Below are positions 8,430 through 16,788 of a stretch of 64,000 nucleotides of DNA, piece after piece. The DNA is from MM2 sp035460165. GTDB taxonomy: Bacteria > Pseudomonadota > Gammaproteobacteria > Burkholderiales > Methylophilaceae. The DNA lies in assembly GCA_035460165.1 (NCBI GenBank), contig DATHWW010000008.1, positions 71,281 to 135,280 of the forward strand, written 5' to 3'. The first letter of the stretch is position 1. Each line of letters begins with the position of its first letter. The notes beneath the pieces are model-generated. The model saw only the letters and a program-made list of their open reading frames with translations, did not search any database and was not told where the DNA came from. The translations under genes were made by a program, and so were the position numbers.

Positions 8430-9320
8430 ATGTTTACTGGCGTAAGCGCATTTCCATTGACACCTATGAATGAATCGTCCATAGACGAATCAGCATTCTC
8501 AAAACTGCTTAGCAATCTTGTCATTAATAAAGTGGATTCTATTGGTGTCCTAGGCTCTACAGGTAGCTATGCTTATCTAAGCGTTCCAGAGCGAAAGCGT
8601 ATTGCAGAAATCGCCATTGAGCATGCTCAGGAAATTCCAATTATTGTAGGTATTGGCGCATTGCGTACCCGCGACGTGTTGACCCTAGCTGAGCATGCTC
8701 AATCAGCCGGGGCGGATGCGGTGCTTTTGGCTCCTGTGTCATATCAAAAGCTCACAGACAATGAAGTGTTTGGGTTGTATGAAACCGTTACGCGCTCGCT
8801 TTCCATTCCACTGTGCGTTTACGATAATCCATCGACGACGCATTTCGAGTTTAATCACGAGCTCCATGCCAGGATTGCTCAGCTTCCTCATGTAGGATCA
8901 ATCAAATTACCCCCGCTTCCTACAGACCCTCAAATTGCCAAGGTGAAAGTAGAGCAATTGCGCAGCCTCATCCCTTCGCATGTGACGATCGGTATTAGTG
9001 GAGATGTCTATGCACTAAATGGTTTACAAGCAGGTTGCGATGCTTGGTATTCGGTTATTGCAGGGCTCTTTCCCTTAGCAGCTCAGGAGATATTGGGTGC
9101 ATTCAAGACTCAGGGCGTGGATGAGGCAACGAGACTTAATAAAAGGCTTGAGCCCTTATGGGCAATGTTCAAGCAGTATGGAAGTCTACGTGTACTAGCA
9201 ACTGCTGCTGCATTGCTAGGCTTTGTTGCGGAACCTTGTTTACCTCTTCCTATCAAGGCGCTCGATAGCGAGAGTAGGACCAAATTAGGGCGCATATTGA
9301 AAGAGATAGAATTACTTTGA
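8430..9320 (+). CDS. DapA-like class I aldolase (DHDPS/NAL family)
   Basis: 296-residue TIM-barrel lyase of the dihydrodipicolinate synthase/N-acetylneuraminate lyase family. The Schiff-base lysine is Lys159 (GSIKLPP), the catalytic tyrosine Tyr131 (CVYDNPS), and the substrate carboxylate loop is GSTGSYAYL (Ser43-Thr44). The family GTTGE motif is altered to GSTGS and the usual GIKEA to SIKLPP, so it is unlikely to be the housekeeping DapA; the true substrate (a 2-keto acid aldol) cannot be told. The gene is clearly AT-richer and uses more A/T-ending codons than its neighbours, suggesting horizontal acquisition. It overlaps or abuts the small [2Fe-2S] gene downstream. Confidence 0.85.
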   Translation: MFTGVSAFPLTPMNESSIDESAFSKLLSNLVINKVDSIGVLGSTGSYAYLSVPERKRIAEIAIEHAQEIPIIVGIGALRTRDVLTLAEHAQSAGADAVLLAPVSYQKLTDNEVFGLYETVTRSLSIPLCVYDNPSTTHFEFNHELHARIAQLPHVGSIKLPPLPTDPQIAKVKVEQLRSLIPSHVTIGISGDVYALNGLQAGCDAWYSVIAGLFPLAAQEILGAFKTQGVDEATRLNKRLEPLWAMFKQYGSLRVLATAAALLGFVAEPCLPLPIKALDSESRTKLGRILKEIELL

Positions 9321-9322
9321 GC

Positions 9323-9526
9323 ATGCAGATTGCCAATCCGGCAGATGAAGTCATGTGCCCTTGCAGCGGCACCACGCGGGGCAATATTCAGCGCCTGTGC
9401 GAGCAGGGTCTGGATATGGAGGCTATTTCCAGGAAGACTGGCGCTATCTCGGGATGTGGCGGCTGCGAATGGGATATTGCGCAATTTCTGAATGATCTCA
9501 GCGCACAACGGAACAATTGCTCGTAG
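9323..9526 (+). CDS. BFD-like [2Fe-2S]-binding protein
   Basis: 67-residue protein with the cysteine spacing of bacterioferritin-associated ferredoxin-like domains: Cys12-x-Cys14 (MCPCSG) and Cys45-x2-Cys48 (SGCGGCEWD), with a helical segment between. It should bind one [2Fe-2S] cluster and pass electrons or sense redox state. Composition is that of the GC-rich host rather than of the AT-rich aldolase gene just before it. A TTG at 9317 overlapping the aldolase stop is an alternative start. No bacterioferritin gene is adjacent, so its partner is unknown. Confidence 0.8.
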   Translation: MQIANPADEVMCPCSGTTRGNIQRLCEQGLDMEAISRKTGAISGCGGCEWDIAQFLNDLSAQRNNCS

Positions 9527-9566
9527 CCCTGCCAAGAAATTACAAGTCGATGAAATTGATAAAAAT

Positions 9567-10556
9567 TCAATATTGATATCCTGCAGATTTCCCGGCCGGC
9601 TTCCGGTTCCAGTTGCGCCGGAAATCCAGAAAATCGAGCAGGAAAGTCAGCAACACCAGCAATCCCGCCAGACTGAGATACATCCAGCGCAGCGAATACT
9701 CCGTGACGAAGCTCGCCGCCGGCTTCTGAGACTGCACATAATCGTAGAACTCTTCCGTGTTCCGGCCTTCGATATAGCTTCCCTTGATTTCTTGCGCCAG
9801 CGACTTGAGATATTCGCTATCCAGTTGCGACAAGTAGCGGTCGTATTCCGCATAGGCCACTTCCGGGTCGGGTTCGTCCTGGCTGGTGTCGGAGTAGGCT
9901 GCGCCAACTGCGCCGTGCTCCTTGGCGTCCGCAGACCAGTAGCCCACCCACTTGTTGGCCGCGTTAAAGCGCGGGATCGCCACCGGCGATTGTCCGCCGA
10001 CGCCGACGAACACTACGTTCTGGCCGATCTGCACGCCGGAGAGGTCCAGCTTGTTGATCGCGTTGACCTTGGGCGCCTCGTCGCCGTCCGTGAAAAACAG
10101 CATCTTCGCGGGCGCGTTCAGCGCATCGAACACGTTGGCGGCGGCCTTCACGCCGAAGCTCAGCCGGCTGTTGCCGGACCAGGCCATGCGCCATTCCAGG
10201 TGCTCGATGGAATCCGTAATCTCATCGTAGTTGGCGCACACTTCCAATGGCATGAACAGCAGCGCGACATTCTCGGCGGCGAACACGCCGACACTGATGT
10301 AGGTGCCGCACGGCGAAGTCTCGACCACGCGCTTCATCAGGTGCCGTGTATACGCCATGCGGCTCACGTTCTGGCCGTTGAGCTTCACGTCCTCGGCGTT
10401 CATGCTCTGCGACACGTCCGCTACCAGCAGATAGTTATGCACCTCTTGTTTCAGTTGCACTTGCGGTTTGACCAGCGCCAGCATGAGCAGCAGCGCGGCG
10501 CCGGCGAATAGCGCCGATTCGTGATGTGCCTTGAGAAAATCGAACACCGTTCTCAT
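9567..10556 (-). CDS. mxaL: MxaL, VWA-domain methanol dehydrogenase accessory protein
   Basis: 329 residues: an N-terminal membrane helix (ALFAGAALLLMLALV), a von Willebrand A domain with the MIDAS motif D47-x-S-x-S (DVSQSM) and a second acidic turn FFTDGDEAP, and a C-terminal membrane helix (LSLAGLLVLLTFLLDFL). In methylotrophs mxaL is one of the mxaACKL genes needed for calcium insertion and maturation of the MxaFI methanol dehydrogenase in the periplasm. It is the last gene of the six-gene operon and overlaps mxaK by 4 bp. Gene order R-S-A-C-K-L is the main reason for the name over a generic BatA/B protein. Confidence 0.82.
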   Translation of the reverse strand: MRTVFDFLKAHHESALFAGAALLLMLALVKPQVQLKQEVHNYLLVADVSQSMNAEDVKLNGQNVSRMAYTRHLMKRVVETSPCGTYISVGVFAAENVALLFMPLEVCANYDEITDSIEHLEWRMAWSGNSRLSFGVKAAANVFDALNAPAKMLFFTDGDEAPKVNAINKLDLSGVQIGQNVVFVGVGGQSPVAIPRFNAANKWVGYWSADAKEHGAVGAAYSDTSQDEPDPEVAYAEYDRYLSQLDSEYLKSLAQEIKGSYIEGRNTEEFYDYVQSQKPAASFVTEYSLRWMYLSLAGLLVLLTFLLDFLDFRRNWNRKPAGKSAGYQY

Positions 10557-11089
10557 GGCAATCCGATTGGCAGGTTGCTGAGCTGCATCCCGGATTGCTC
10601 CTTGGGGGCGCCCTTTGTGCCGGCCGGCATCACGCCGTGCAGTAGGCTCAGGTTGAACTTGGCGGTGCGCAGGCCGGGGTCGGTGCGCAGCGCTTGTTCA
10701 TAGCCCATGCGCGCCTGGGTGAATGCGTAGCGAGCTTCGTCCTTGAGCGTGCCATCGTCGTTCAGGCGGCGTTCCAGCCCAGAGAGAAACAGGTTGTTGG
10801 CGATATTGAATTGGATGCGTGCACGGTCGGCAGTTTCCGGCGCCATCTCCAGCAGTTGCCCATAAGTCTGGACAGCATGCTTGTAGTCCTGATGCTGACC
10901 CTGGTCGTAAGCGGCGGAAAATTTCTTCTGGAACGGATAGGCTTCGTCAGTGACCAGCTGGCCGGAGGCCAGTGCGGCGTTGATACCCTCGATATGCCAG
11001 GTCTGGTAAGTCTCGTAAGCCGTGCCGGCCAGTCCTATGACAAGCATCAGCCCCAGCACGATGTTTTTTCTTTTCAGGCGGTTTTCCAT
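10553..11089 (-). CDS. mxaK: MxaK, methanol dehydrogenase accessory protein
   Basis: 178 residues with one N-terminal membrane helix (IVLGLMLVIGLAGTAY) and a periplasmic helical, TPR-like body (HAVQTYGQLLEMAP, ARIQFNIANNLFL, MGYEQALRTDPGLRTAKFNLSLL). It fills the mxaK position between the two VWA genes; by family knowledge it takes part with MxaA, C and L in metal insertion into methanol dehydrogenase. It starts 16 bp inside the end of mxaC and overlaps mxaL by 4 bp, so all are translationally coupled. Sequence alone would only support 'TPR-containing membrane protein'. Confidence 0.78.
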   Translation of the reverse strand: MENRLKRKNIVLGLMLVIGLAGTAYETYQTWHIEGINAALASGQLVTDEAYPFQKKFSAAYDQGQHQDYKHAVQTYGQLLEMAPETADRARIQFNIANNLFLSGLERRLNDDGTLKDEARYAFTQARMGYEQALRTDPGLRTAKFNLSLLHGVMPAGTKGAPKEQSGMQLSNLPIGLP

Positions 11090-12057
11090 GAATGCACTCT
11101 CAGGTTCTTGACGATGAATAACAGCACGCAGAGGCCCAGCGCGAGTTGGATCAAGTCGCGCGCGTAATCGTGTCCTGGCATGTTGACGGCATACTGGATC
11201 ACGTTTTTCTCGCGCGCGTCGATGTCGCGGAGCGCCGATTGCAGCGCGGTAGGGTTGTCCGCCTCGTAGGCGCGGTACTTGATCTTGAGCGACTTGAAGT
11301 ACTGATCCAGCTCCAGCACCGGTGGCATCGACTCCGGCGCATAGGCCGAGTTTTGGCCGAAGATGCTGATGTCGTCAGGCTCGCGCAGCACGATCCAGTA
11401 GAGATTCAACTTCTTGGTGGTGAGCTGCTCGCGGATTTTCTGCTTAACGCGCGGGCTAATTTTCCCCGCCCCGTCTGACAGCAAAATGACCGCTCGCGAG
11501 CCCGAGCTCGGAATGTCGTCGAATAACGAGACGCCTTCAGTGATGCCGGCTCCGATGTTGGTCTGGTTGATACTCGCCGTGGTGGCCGCATCGACGGCTG
11601 CGAACACCGCCTTGCGGTTGCTGGTGATCTTCACGCCGTGCAGCGCAGCATTGGTGAATCCCACCACGCCTATCATGTCGTCCGGCCGTGCGTTGATGAA
11701 GTCGGTGATCAGGCGTCGCGCTGCCGTGGCTTTCACCTCGGCGGTTCGGCCGCTGGTGGAATCGCCGGCGAAGGGGTGTTCCATGCTGACGCTGCGGTCG
11801 ATCACCACTACCGTCTGCGCGCCCTTGCCGATCTTTTGCACCTTGATGTCCGGCCCCTGCGGCCCAGACAGTGCCATGACGACCGCAGCCAGCAACAGTG
11901 CGATCAGTGTGCGCACGGTAGTGTCGGCGATCTCCGAAACGCGGTCGAGCGGCACCATTTCCAGCCAGGAGTAAAGCTGACCCTGACGGCTCTTGAGCCA
12001 GAATGGCGTGAAGGCGAGGGGCAGCAGCAAAAGTGCCCAGGGATGTAGCAGCGTCAT
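11074..12057 (-). CDS. mxaC: MxaC, VWA-domain methanol dehydrogenase accessory protein
   Basis: 327 residues, BatA-like arrangement: N-terminal HPWALLLLPLAFTPFW helix, a second membrane helix (LIALLLAAVVMALSG), a VWA domain with MIDAS D87-x-S-x-S (DRSVSM) and ILLSDGAGK, then a C-terminal helix (LIQLALGLCVLLFIV). In methylotrophs it is part of the system that loads Ca into methanol dehydrogenase, working with the MoxR ATPase. Overlaps mxaA by 4 bp and mxaK by 16 bp. Confidence 0.82.
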   Translation of the reverse strand: MTLLHPWALLLLPLAFTPFWLKSRQGQLYSWLEMVPLDRVSEIADTTVRTLIALLLAAVVMALSGPQGPDIKVQKIGKGAQTVVVIDRSVSMEHPFAGDSTSGRTAEVKATAARRLITDFINARPDDMIGVVGFTNAALHGVKITSNRKAVFAAVDAATTASINQTNIGAGITEGVSLFDDIPSSGSRAVILLSDGAGKISPRVKQKIREQLTTKKLNLYWIVLREPDDISIFGQNSAYAPESMPPVLELDQYFKSLKIKYRAYEADNPTALQSALRDIDAREKNVIQYAVNMPGHDYARDLIQLALGLCVLLFIVKNLRVHSWKTA

Positions 12058-12968
12058 GCCGCACCTCGCTCGCAGTCGCGCAGCCGCTTGCTGAATGCCG
12101 CCACTTCCTTCACGAAAGCATCCGCGTCTTGCGGTGGGTCGGAGAACAGCGCGCGGCCGGAATGTGCGAAGAACGCCTCGATATCGGCATGGGCGCGCGC
12201 AAACTGCGGATGTTTTTCCGCGAATGCGTCAATGTCCGCTGCGAACAGATTGCGGCCATGCACGCGGTTGAATGCTTCATGCAGCGTGGTCAGTGCCGTC
12301 TTCCAGGCCTGCCCATCATTACTCGGCAAGCGCTTGATGCGACGATGCGCCTGGGCGAACGGGCCGTTCATGAACGGCAGCCAGCGGCTGTCCGCGTTGT
12401 AGTAGGCCAGCGCCAGCGTACTGATGGCCAGCAGGGCGAGAAAGCCGAATAGCCTCGCCCGGTGGGTTTCCGTATCGATGATGGACGGACGGAATTGCGG
12501 CTGCAGATTACCTTTGGCCGTAGTGATGTCCGCCACCGCCAGCGGCGAATACCAGAAACGCCAGGCCGGGATCTTCAACGATAGGCCTTGCGGCCCGCCG
12601 GTCAGCGCAAAAGTTTCTTCCGGCAGCAGCATCACGGCCGGCGCATGGGCATGCCCGAAGATTTGATAGCGCAACGTGACGATATAGCGGTTGGCCTGGT
12701 CGGTGTCCCGCTTCTCGATCTGCAAGTCGGCCAGCTCGATGCCATCGCGATTGGAGCCTTTCATCGGCAGGGCGCTGCGCGAAAGCTGGTAGGGCACAGG
12801 CGCTTCGAGTACGACGGAGCGCTCCATGATGTCGCCGATGCGGATACCCGTGCTCTGGATCGGGTTGACCAGTTTCACGATACGCGCCGCCGATGGTTCC
12901 GCTACGGCAGCATCGGCGAGCAGCACCAGGCCGGCGAGGACGATGAATTTACTAACGAAATTGTTCAT
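12054..12968 (-). CDS. mxaA: MxaA, methanol dehydrogenase accessory protein
   Basis: 304 residues. N-terminal hydrophobic leader (FIVLAGLVLLADAAVAEP), a periplasmic beta-rich domain with PIQSTGIRIGDIMER and a long YIVTLRYQIF strand, the IPAWRFWYSPL motif typical of MxaA, one membrane helix (LFGFLALLAISTLALAYY), and a cytoplasmic helical tail (HEAFNRVHGRNLFAADIDAF). By family knowledge it is required for active, Ca-containing methanol dehydrogenase. Overlaps mxaS and mxaC by 4 bp each. Of the six genes this one carries the most specific sequence signature and so anchors the operon identity. Confidence 0.82.
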   Translation of the reverse strand: MNNFVSKFIVLAGLVLLADAAVAEPSAARIVKLVNPIQSTGIRIGDIMERSVVLEAPVPYQLSRSALPMKGSNRDGIELADLQIEKRDTDQANRYIVTLRYQIFGHAHAPAVMLLPEETFALTGGPQGLSLKIPAWRFWYSPLAVADITTAKGNLQPQFRPSIIDTETHRARLFGFLALLAISTLALAYYNADSRWLPFMNGPFAQAHRRIKRLPSNDGQAWKTALTTLHEAFNRVHGRNLFAADIDAFAEKHPQFARAHADIEAFFAHSGRALFSDPPQDADAFVKEVAAFSKRLRDCERGAA

Positions 12969-13828
12969 AAGCTCATGTATTGCTCAAAGTATTGGGACAT
13001 GGCGTCGGCATCGAAAGCGTCTTCGATGAAGTGCGCCGGGCAGTCGTATCGGGTGAACAGGTCTTCCAGCGCTTCGCGCCGTGCCGCGAAGGCGGCTTCA
13101 AACTGCGCACGTATCGCTTCGCGAAAGAAAATGGTGCGACTCCTTCCGGTTTCCGGGTCGATCAAGTTGCCGAACCCGAAGCGGGGCAGCGCCTTGTATT
13201 CGCGCGCATCCCACAACACCACCGGGATCACCTGGTGCAACGACATCATGTTGAGGGCTTCTGCGATGAGCTCCAGTGGCATATGGAAATCGGAAATCCA
13301 GAACACCAGCCCGCGATGCTGGCTGAGATATTGCGGCACCTCGAGGATGCCTTCCGGTCCGACGCGCAGATGGCGGAAATCGCCCAGTAACTCGATGGTC
13401 TCGAAAGACTGGTGGACATAGTGGCTCAAAGGTAGCGTCAACTCTTCCACCACATGTCTGTGATAACCGATCAAGCCAAAGAGATCGCCCGCCTCGTGCG
13501 CCGAGTATGCCACTGACGCCGCGATAGCCTTGGCAATGTCCAACTTGCGCCGCTGGCCGCCAAATTGCATCGAGCCGGAGAGATCACACACCGCGAATAC
13601 GGGAGTCGTGTTGTCCTGGTTATACAGCTTTACCTGCACCTGCTCGAAAGGGTCGCGTAGCGACTGGCGCAAGTCCATGCGTCGCGCGTCCGGGTAATCG
13701 ACCAGCGGTACATTGCCGCGATATTCGAACCCCAGCCCGCGCTGAGTTCCCTTGTGTCCGCCGAAATGGACGCTGTTGGAGCGCCACGGAATGGTGTAGG
13801 TGAACGGCTTGGCATAGGCCGGAATCAT
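12965..13828 (-). CDS. mxaS: MxaS, DUF58 protein
   Basis: 287-residue DUF58 protein: RGNVPLVDYPDARRMDLRQSLRDPFEQVQVK, then a VWA-like MIDAS motif D82-x-S-x-S (DLSGSM) and GLVFWISDFHMP. No membrane segment, so cytoplasmic. DUF58 proteins are adaptors between MoxR ATPases and membrane VWA proteins; in the mxa operon this position is mxaS. It begins 2 bp after mxaR and overlaps mxaA by 4 bp (ATGA). Confidence 0.85.
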   Translation of the reverse strand: MIPAYAKPFTYTIPWRSNSVHFGGHKGTQRGLGFEYRGNVPLVDYPDARRMDLRQSLRDPFEQVQVKLYNQDNTTPVFAVCDLSGSMQFGGQRRKLDIAKAIAASVAYSAHEAGDLFGLIGYHRHVVEELTLPLSHYVHQSFETIELLGDFRHLRVGPEGILEVPQYLSQHRGLVFWISDFHMPLELIAEALNMMSLHQVIPVVLWDAREYKALPRFGFGNLIDPETGRSRTIFFREAIRAQFEAAFAARREALEDLFTRYDCPAHFIEDAFDADAMSQYFEQYMSL

Positions 13829-13830
13829 GT

Positions 13831-14865
13831 TCAGCCTTGAGCCGGTACGGCGACGGTGTCGATGATGCGGCCGGTCAGCTCGCGCGACAGCGCGGTGCGG
13901 CGCATCTCATACATCGAATGAAACACCAGGCGGTGCGCGACGATTTCGTGGAACACCGCATGGAGGTCTTCCGGATACAAGCTGTCGCGCTCTTTCAGCC
14001 AGGCATGCACGCGCGCCGCCATCAGCAGCATGCCCATGCCGCGAGGGCTGGCGCCGGTGTGGATCAAGCGGTGCACGTCCACGCTGTCCATCTTGACGCC
14101 GAATTTCTCGGGATGCTGCGTGGCTTCCCACAAATCCAGCGCGTATTCCTTGATCGCATCGCTGGCGCGGACGTGACTCTGGAGTGTGCGCGAGAAGTCG
14201 TTGAGTTGGTCGAAATGCAGGATTTCCGGCTCCACCTGCTGCGTCAGCTCCTCGGCATGCTGGTAGCGCGTGTCAAACATCAGCGATTTGCGCAGTTCGC
14301 GGTCGGACGGAATCTCGATAGGGATTTCCATCATGAAGCGGTCGCGCGCGGCGGAAGGAATTTCGAAGGTCTCGTTCTTTTCCACCTGGTTGCGGTCGGC
14401 AAAGACCAGCATATGCGGCAGGCGGTATTCGCGTTTGAAAGCATGCAGGTGGCGCTCGGCCATCACGCGCAACATGAGCGCATGCACCTGCGGGCGAGCG
14501 CGATTGATTTCATTAAAGAAGAACACCGATAGGTTTTCGCCGGCGCGCAGCAACGGGCCTTCGTCGATCTGCGGACGGCCGTCCGCGCCGAGGAAGGTGT
14601 GATAGATGAGGTCGTTGGGCATCAGGTCGACCGTGCCTTCGATGCGCTCATAAGCGCCGCCGATGCCGCGCGTAATGGATTGCAGCAATGTCGTCTTGCC
14701 CACGCCGACGCCGCCCTCCAGTAGCACGTGGCCGCGGGCGAAAATGGCGATATTCATCAGGTGGATGGCTTTATCTTGCCCGACGATGACCTTTCTTACT
14801 TCGTTTTCCAGCTTCAGGGCGTGGCTGCGCCAGTCAGCGAGCTGGTGATCCAAAACTTGAGACAT
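13831..14865 (-). CDS. mxaR: MxaR, MoxR-family AAA+ ATPase
   Basis: 344 residues from the chosen start. MoxR-type AAA+ ATPase with Walker A GGVGVGKTT (about residues 51-59), Walker B FFFNEINRA (about 115-123), and DRNQVEKNETFEIPSAARDRFMMEIP as sensor/arginine-finger region. Founding member of the MoxR family by position: first gene of R-S-A-C-K-L, thought to act as a chaperone driving metal-cofactor insertion together with the DUF58 and VWA proteins. An ATG at 14913 lacks a ribosome site; the ATG at 14865 has AAAGGA about 6 nt upstream, so it is preferred. Confidence 0.88.
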   Translation of the reverse strand: MSQVLDHQLADWRSHALKLENEVRKVIVGQDKAIHLMNIAIFARGHVLLEGGVGVGKTTLLQSITRGIGGAYERIEGTVDLMPNDLIYHTFLGADGRPQIDEGPLLRAGENLSVFFFNEINRARPQVHALMLRVMAERHLHAFKREYRLPHMLVFADRNQVEKNETFEIPSAARDRFMMEIPIEIPSDRELRKSLMFDTRYQHAEELTQQVEPEILHFDQLNDFSRTLQSHVRASDAIKEYALDLWEATQHPEKFGVKMDSVDVHRLIHTGASPRGMGMLLMAARVHAWLKERDSLYPEDLHAVFHEIVAHRLVFHSMYEMRRTALSRELTGRIIDTVAVPAQG

Positions 14866-15207
14866 GGGATTCCTTTGTTGGTAGGTGCGTAAGATACAAC
14901 CAGGTATAGTCACTCAGCGGTAAAGCTGGTGCGCGGACGGCCGTTCAAGATGTTGTTGGCGCCCCAATTTGTAACGTTACTAAAGGCTTCGGAGCCGACG
15001 AAAGCGTGAAACGCAGTTTCGTCTGTCCATTCGGACATGAATGCGGGTTAGGTGCATGGCGCAACTGGGGGTATACAAATAATTTCGTGCCCATCATTCG
15101 ATCTCGCTCACAAGCATGACCGAACTATACCGATCTGTATATGTTTTACAAGGCCAACTAAAAGATTTTTACAGGATTACGAAGGGTAGGGTGCTCCGGT
15201 ATACCGG
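14866..15207. other. intergenic region upstream of mxaR
   Basis: 342 bp holding the mxaR promoter on the minus strand. The only notable sequence is the perfect palindrome GTAACGTTAC at 14971-14980, about 105 bp upstream of the mxaR start, a possible operator. No gene is supported, and the structural methanol dehydrogenase genes are not here. Confidence 0.5.
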
Positions 15208-16371
15208 CTATTTCGTATACGGAGACTTGAAAGGATTGTGCTCGTTGAGTTCGTCGATGTAATCGCGGATGTGCAGTGTTTCGCGCGCCAGGAATTCCTC
15301 GATTGCCCCCGAAAACCCCGGATGCGCCAGCCAGTGCGCGGAGTAGGTTGGTGTCGGTAGCAGTCCGCGCGCCAGCTTGTGCTCGCCCTGCGCACCGCCT
15401 TCGAAAACGCTGATGCCGCGCGCGATGCAGAAATCGATAGCCTGGTAATAACAGGTCTCGAAATGCAGGCCGGGCAAATACTGTTGCGCACCCCAATAGC
15501 GGCCATAGAGCGTTTCGTTATCGAAGATATTGAGCGAGGAGGCGATGTCTTCACCATCTTGTTCCGCCACGATCAACAGGATGTTGTCGGGCATGACGCG
15601 CCCGAGTTTTATGAAGAATTCCAGCGTCAGATAAGGCATGGAGCGGTGCTGACGGTAGGTATTGACGTAGCAGTCGGTAAAAAACTCCCAGTCTTGCTCG
15701 CGAATTTTCGCGCCGGTCAGATGCCGGAAAGTGATGCGCCTGTCGAACACCTTGCGCCGCTCCTGCCGAACTTTCTTGCGCTTGTCATGGTTCATCGCGG
15801 CCAGGTAATCATTGAAAGTGCGGTAACCCGGATTGGTCCAGTGAAACTGCACGCCCTCGCGGATCATCAGTCCGGCGTCCTCGAAAATGCCGCGCTCGGC
15901 TTCGGTGGGAAACAGGCAATGGAAGGAAGACAGCCCGGCATTCTTGGCGTAATTCACCGCCGCGATCACCAGCAGCTTCCTGCAGTCGTCATTCTCCGCC
16001 AGCAGGCGCGGCCCCGTCACTGGAGTGAACGGCACCGCCGAAAGCAGTTTGGGATAATAATCGAGACCATTGCGCTCATACGCATCCGCCCACGCCCAGT
16101 CGAACACATACTCGCCATAGGAATGATGCTTCACATACATCGGCAGCGCCCCGACCAGATAAGTCCCCAGCCACAAGGTCATATGCTGCGGCATCCATCC
16201 GGTTTCAAGGGTGGCGCAGCCGGTATCCTCCAGCGCGCGGAGAAAGGCATGTTGCAGAAAAGGCTGGGTTCCTGCGAGGCTATTCCAGTCTTGCGGGGCA
16301 ATCTCGGCAATACTGTCGAATACCCGGAAGGTCGGGCTCAGTTCCCTGCTGGTGGAGGTGTTGTCCGCCAT
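15208..16371 (-). CDS. FemAB-like GNAT acyltransferase (COG3146 type)
   Basis: 387-residue cytosolic protein of the FemAB-like 'peptidogalycan biosynthesis/recognition' family. Matches include QPFLQHAFLRALEDTGCA near the N-terminus, YGEYVFDWAWADAYERNGLDYYPKL, and the C-terminal part ESLNIFDNETLYGRYWGA-like region and FEGGAQGEHKLARGLLPTPTYSAHWL. The family is related to amino-acid ligases/acetyltransferases; the substrate is unknown. It lies 15 bp after the YjfB-like gene on the same strand, so the two are probably co-transcribed. Confidence 0.85.
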   Translation of the reverse strand: MADNTSTSRELSPTFRVFDSIAEIAPQDWNSLAGTQPFLQHAFLRALEDTGCATLETGWMPQHMTLWLGTYLVGALPMYVKHHSYGEYVFDWAWADAYERNGLDYYPKLLSAVPFTPVTGPRLLAENDDCRKLLVIAAVNYAKNAGLSSFHCLFPTEAERGIFEDAGLMIREGVQFHWTNPGYRTFNDYLAAMNHDKRKKVRQERRKVFDRRITFRHLTGAKIREQDWEFFTDCYVNTYRQHRSMPYLTLEFFIKLGRVMPDNILLIVAEQDGEDIASSLNIFDNETLYGRYWGAQQYLPGLHFETCYYQAIDFCIARGISVFEGGAQGEHKLARGLLPTPTYSAHWLAHPGFSGAIEEFLARETLHIRDYIDELNEHNPFKSPYTK

Positions 16372-16386
16372 CGCATTTACGGCAGC

Positions 16387-16584
16387 TTAGGCCGTGGTGT
16401 CGATGGTGTTTCCGAGATTGGGCGGGTTATTGGCGGGAGACGTTTGCATCAACGCATTGATCAACGTCATTGTGCTGCTGGTTTGTACTTCCAGCACTTT
16501 CTTCAGCACGGCTATGCCAATGGCGTCCCTGGTCTGTTGGGTAGACATGGCGGTCGCCAGGCTGGCGATATTGTTCACGTCCAT
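16387..16584 (-). CDS. YjfB-family putative motility peptide
   Basis: 65-residue peptide MDVNNIASLATAMSTQQTRD followed by a helix and a disordered tail, matching the YjfB family (annotated as putative motility protein in Bacillus and proteobacteria, function unproven). A near-perfect GGAGGT ribosome site stands about 5 nt before the ATG. It is the first gene of a short minus-strand unit with the FemAB-like gene, and its upstream region is shared with the LuxR-type promoters that point toward the secretion operon. Confidence 0.8.
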   Translation of the reverse strand: MDVNNIASLATAMSTQQTRDAIGIAVLKKVLEVQTSSTMTLINALMQTSPANNPPNLGNTIDTTA

Positions 16585-16735
16585 GATGACCTCCCGCTAG
16601 CGAGTGAATGGTGGTAGTGCGATGCCTTCAGCAACCGGCACCCGGATATTCTACCGAATTCGACCATGGCAGATAGAAGCAAATTCCCTGCAATGGAAAC
16701 GAAAAGTCTGGCTAATGCATTTATCGAGTTCCCGC

Positions 16736-16788
16736 ACCTATCAGTTCTGATGGGTGTAAAACCGATCACTGCCCCCTAGAATCGCCCA
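16736..16788 (+). promoter_or_regulatory. predicted LuxR-type promoter A (lux-like box and -10)
   Basis: The 20-bp near-palindrome ACCTATCAGTTCTGATGGGT (16736-16755, one mismatch, centre 16745.5) has the core and layout of LuxR-family acyl-homoserine-lactone boxes. A -10 hexamer TAGAAT lies at 16777-16782, giving a predicted start near 16788, so the box is centred at about -42.5, the class II activator position. There is no good -35 hexamer. The identical geometry recurs in promoter B. Confidence 0.6.

Noticed and set aside
9567..14865. Bat (aerotolerance) operon
   Set aside because: MoxR, DUF58 and two VWA genes also occur in Bat operons, but the MxaA-type IPAWRFWYSPL protein and the order R-S-A-C-K-L fit mxa better; some doubt remains.
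14971..14980. GTAACGTTAC palindrome as a LuxR-type box
   Set aside because: It lacks the CT-N12-AG layout and any -10 at the spacing seen at 16.7-17.0 kb, so it is left as an unassigned palindrome.
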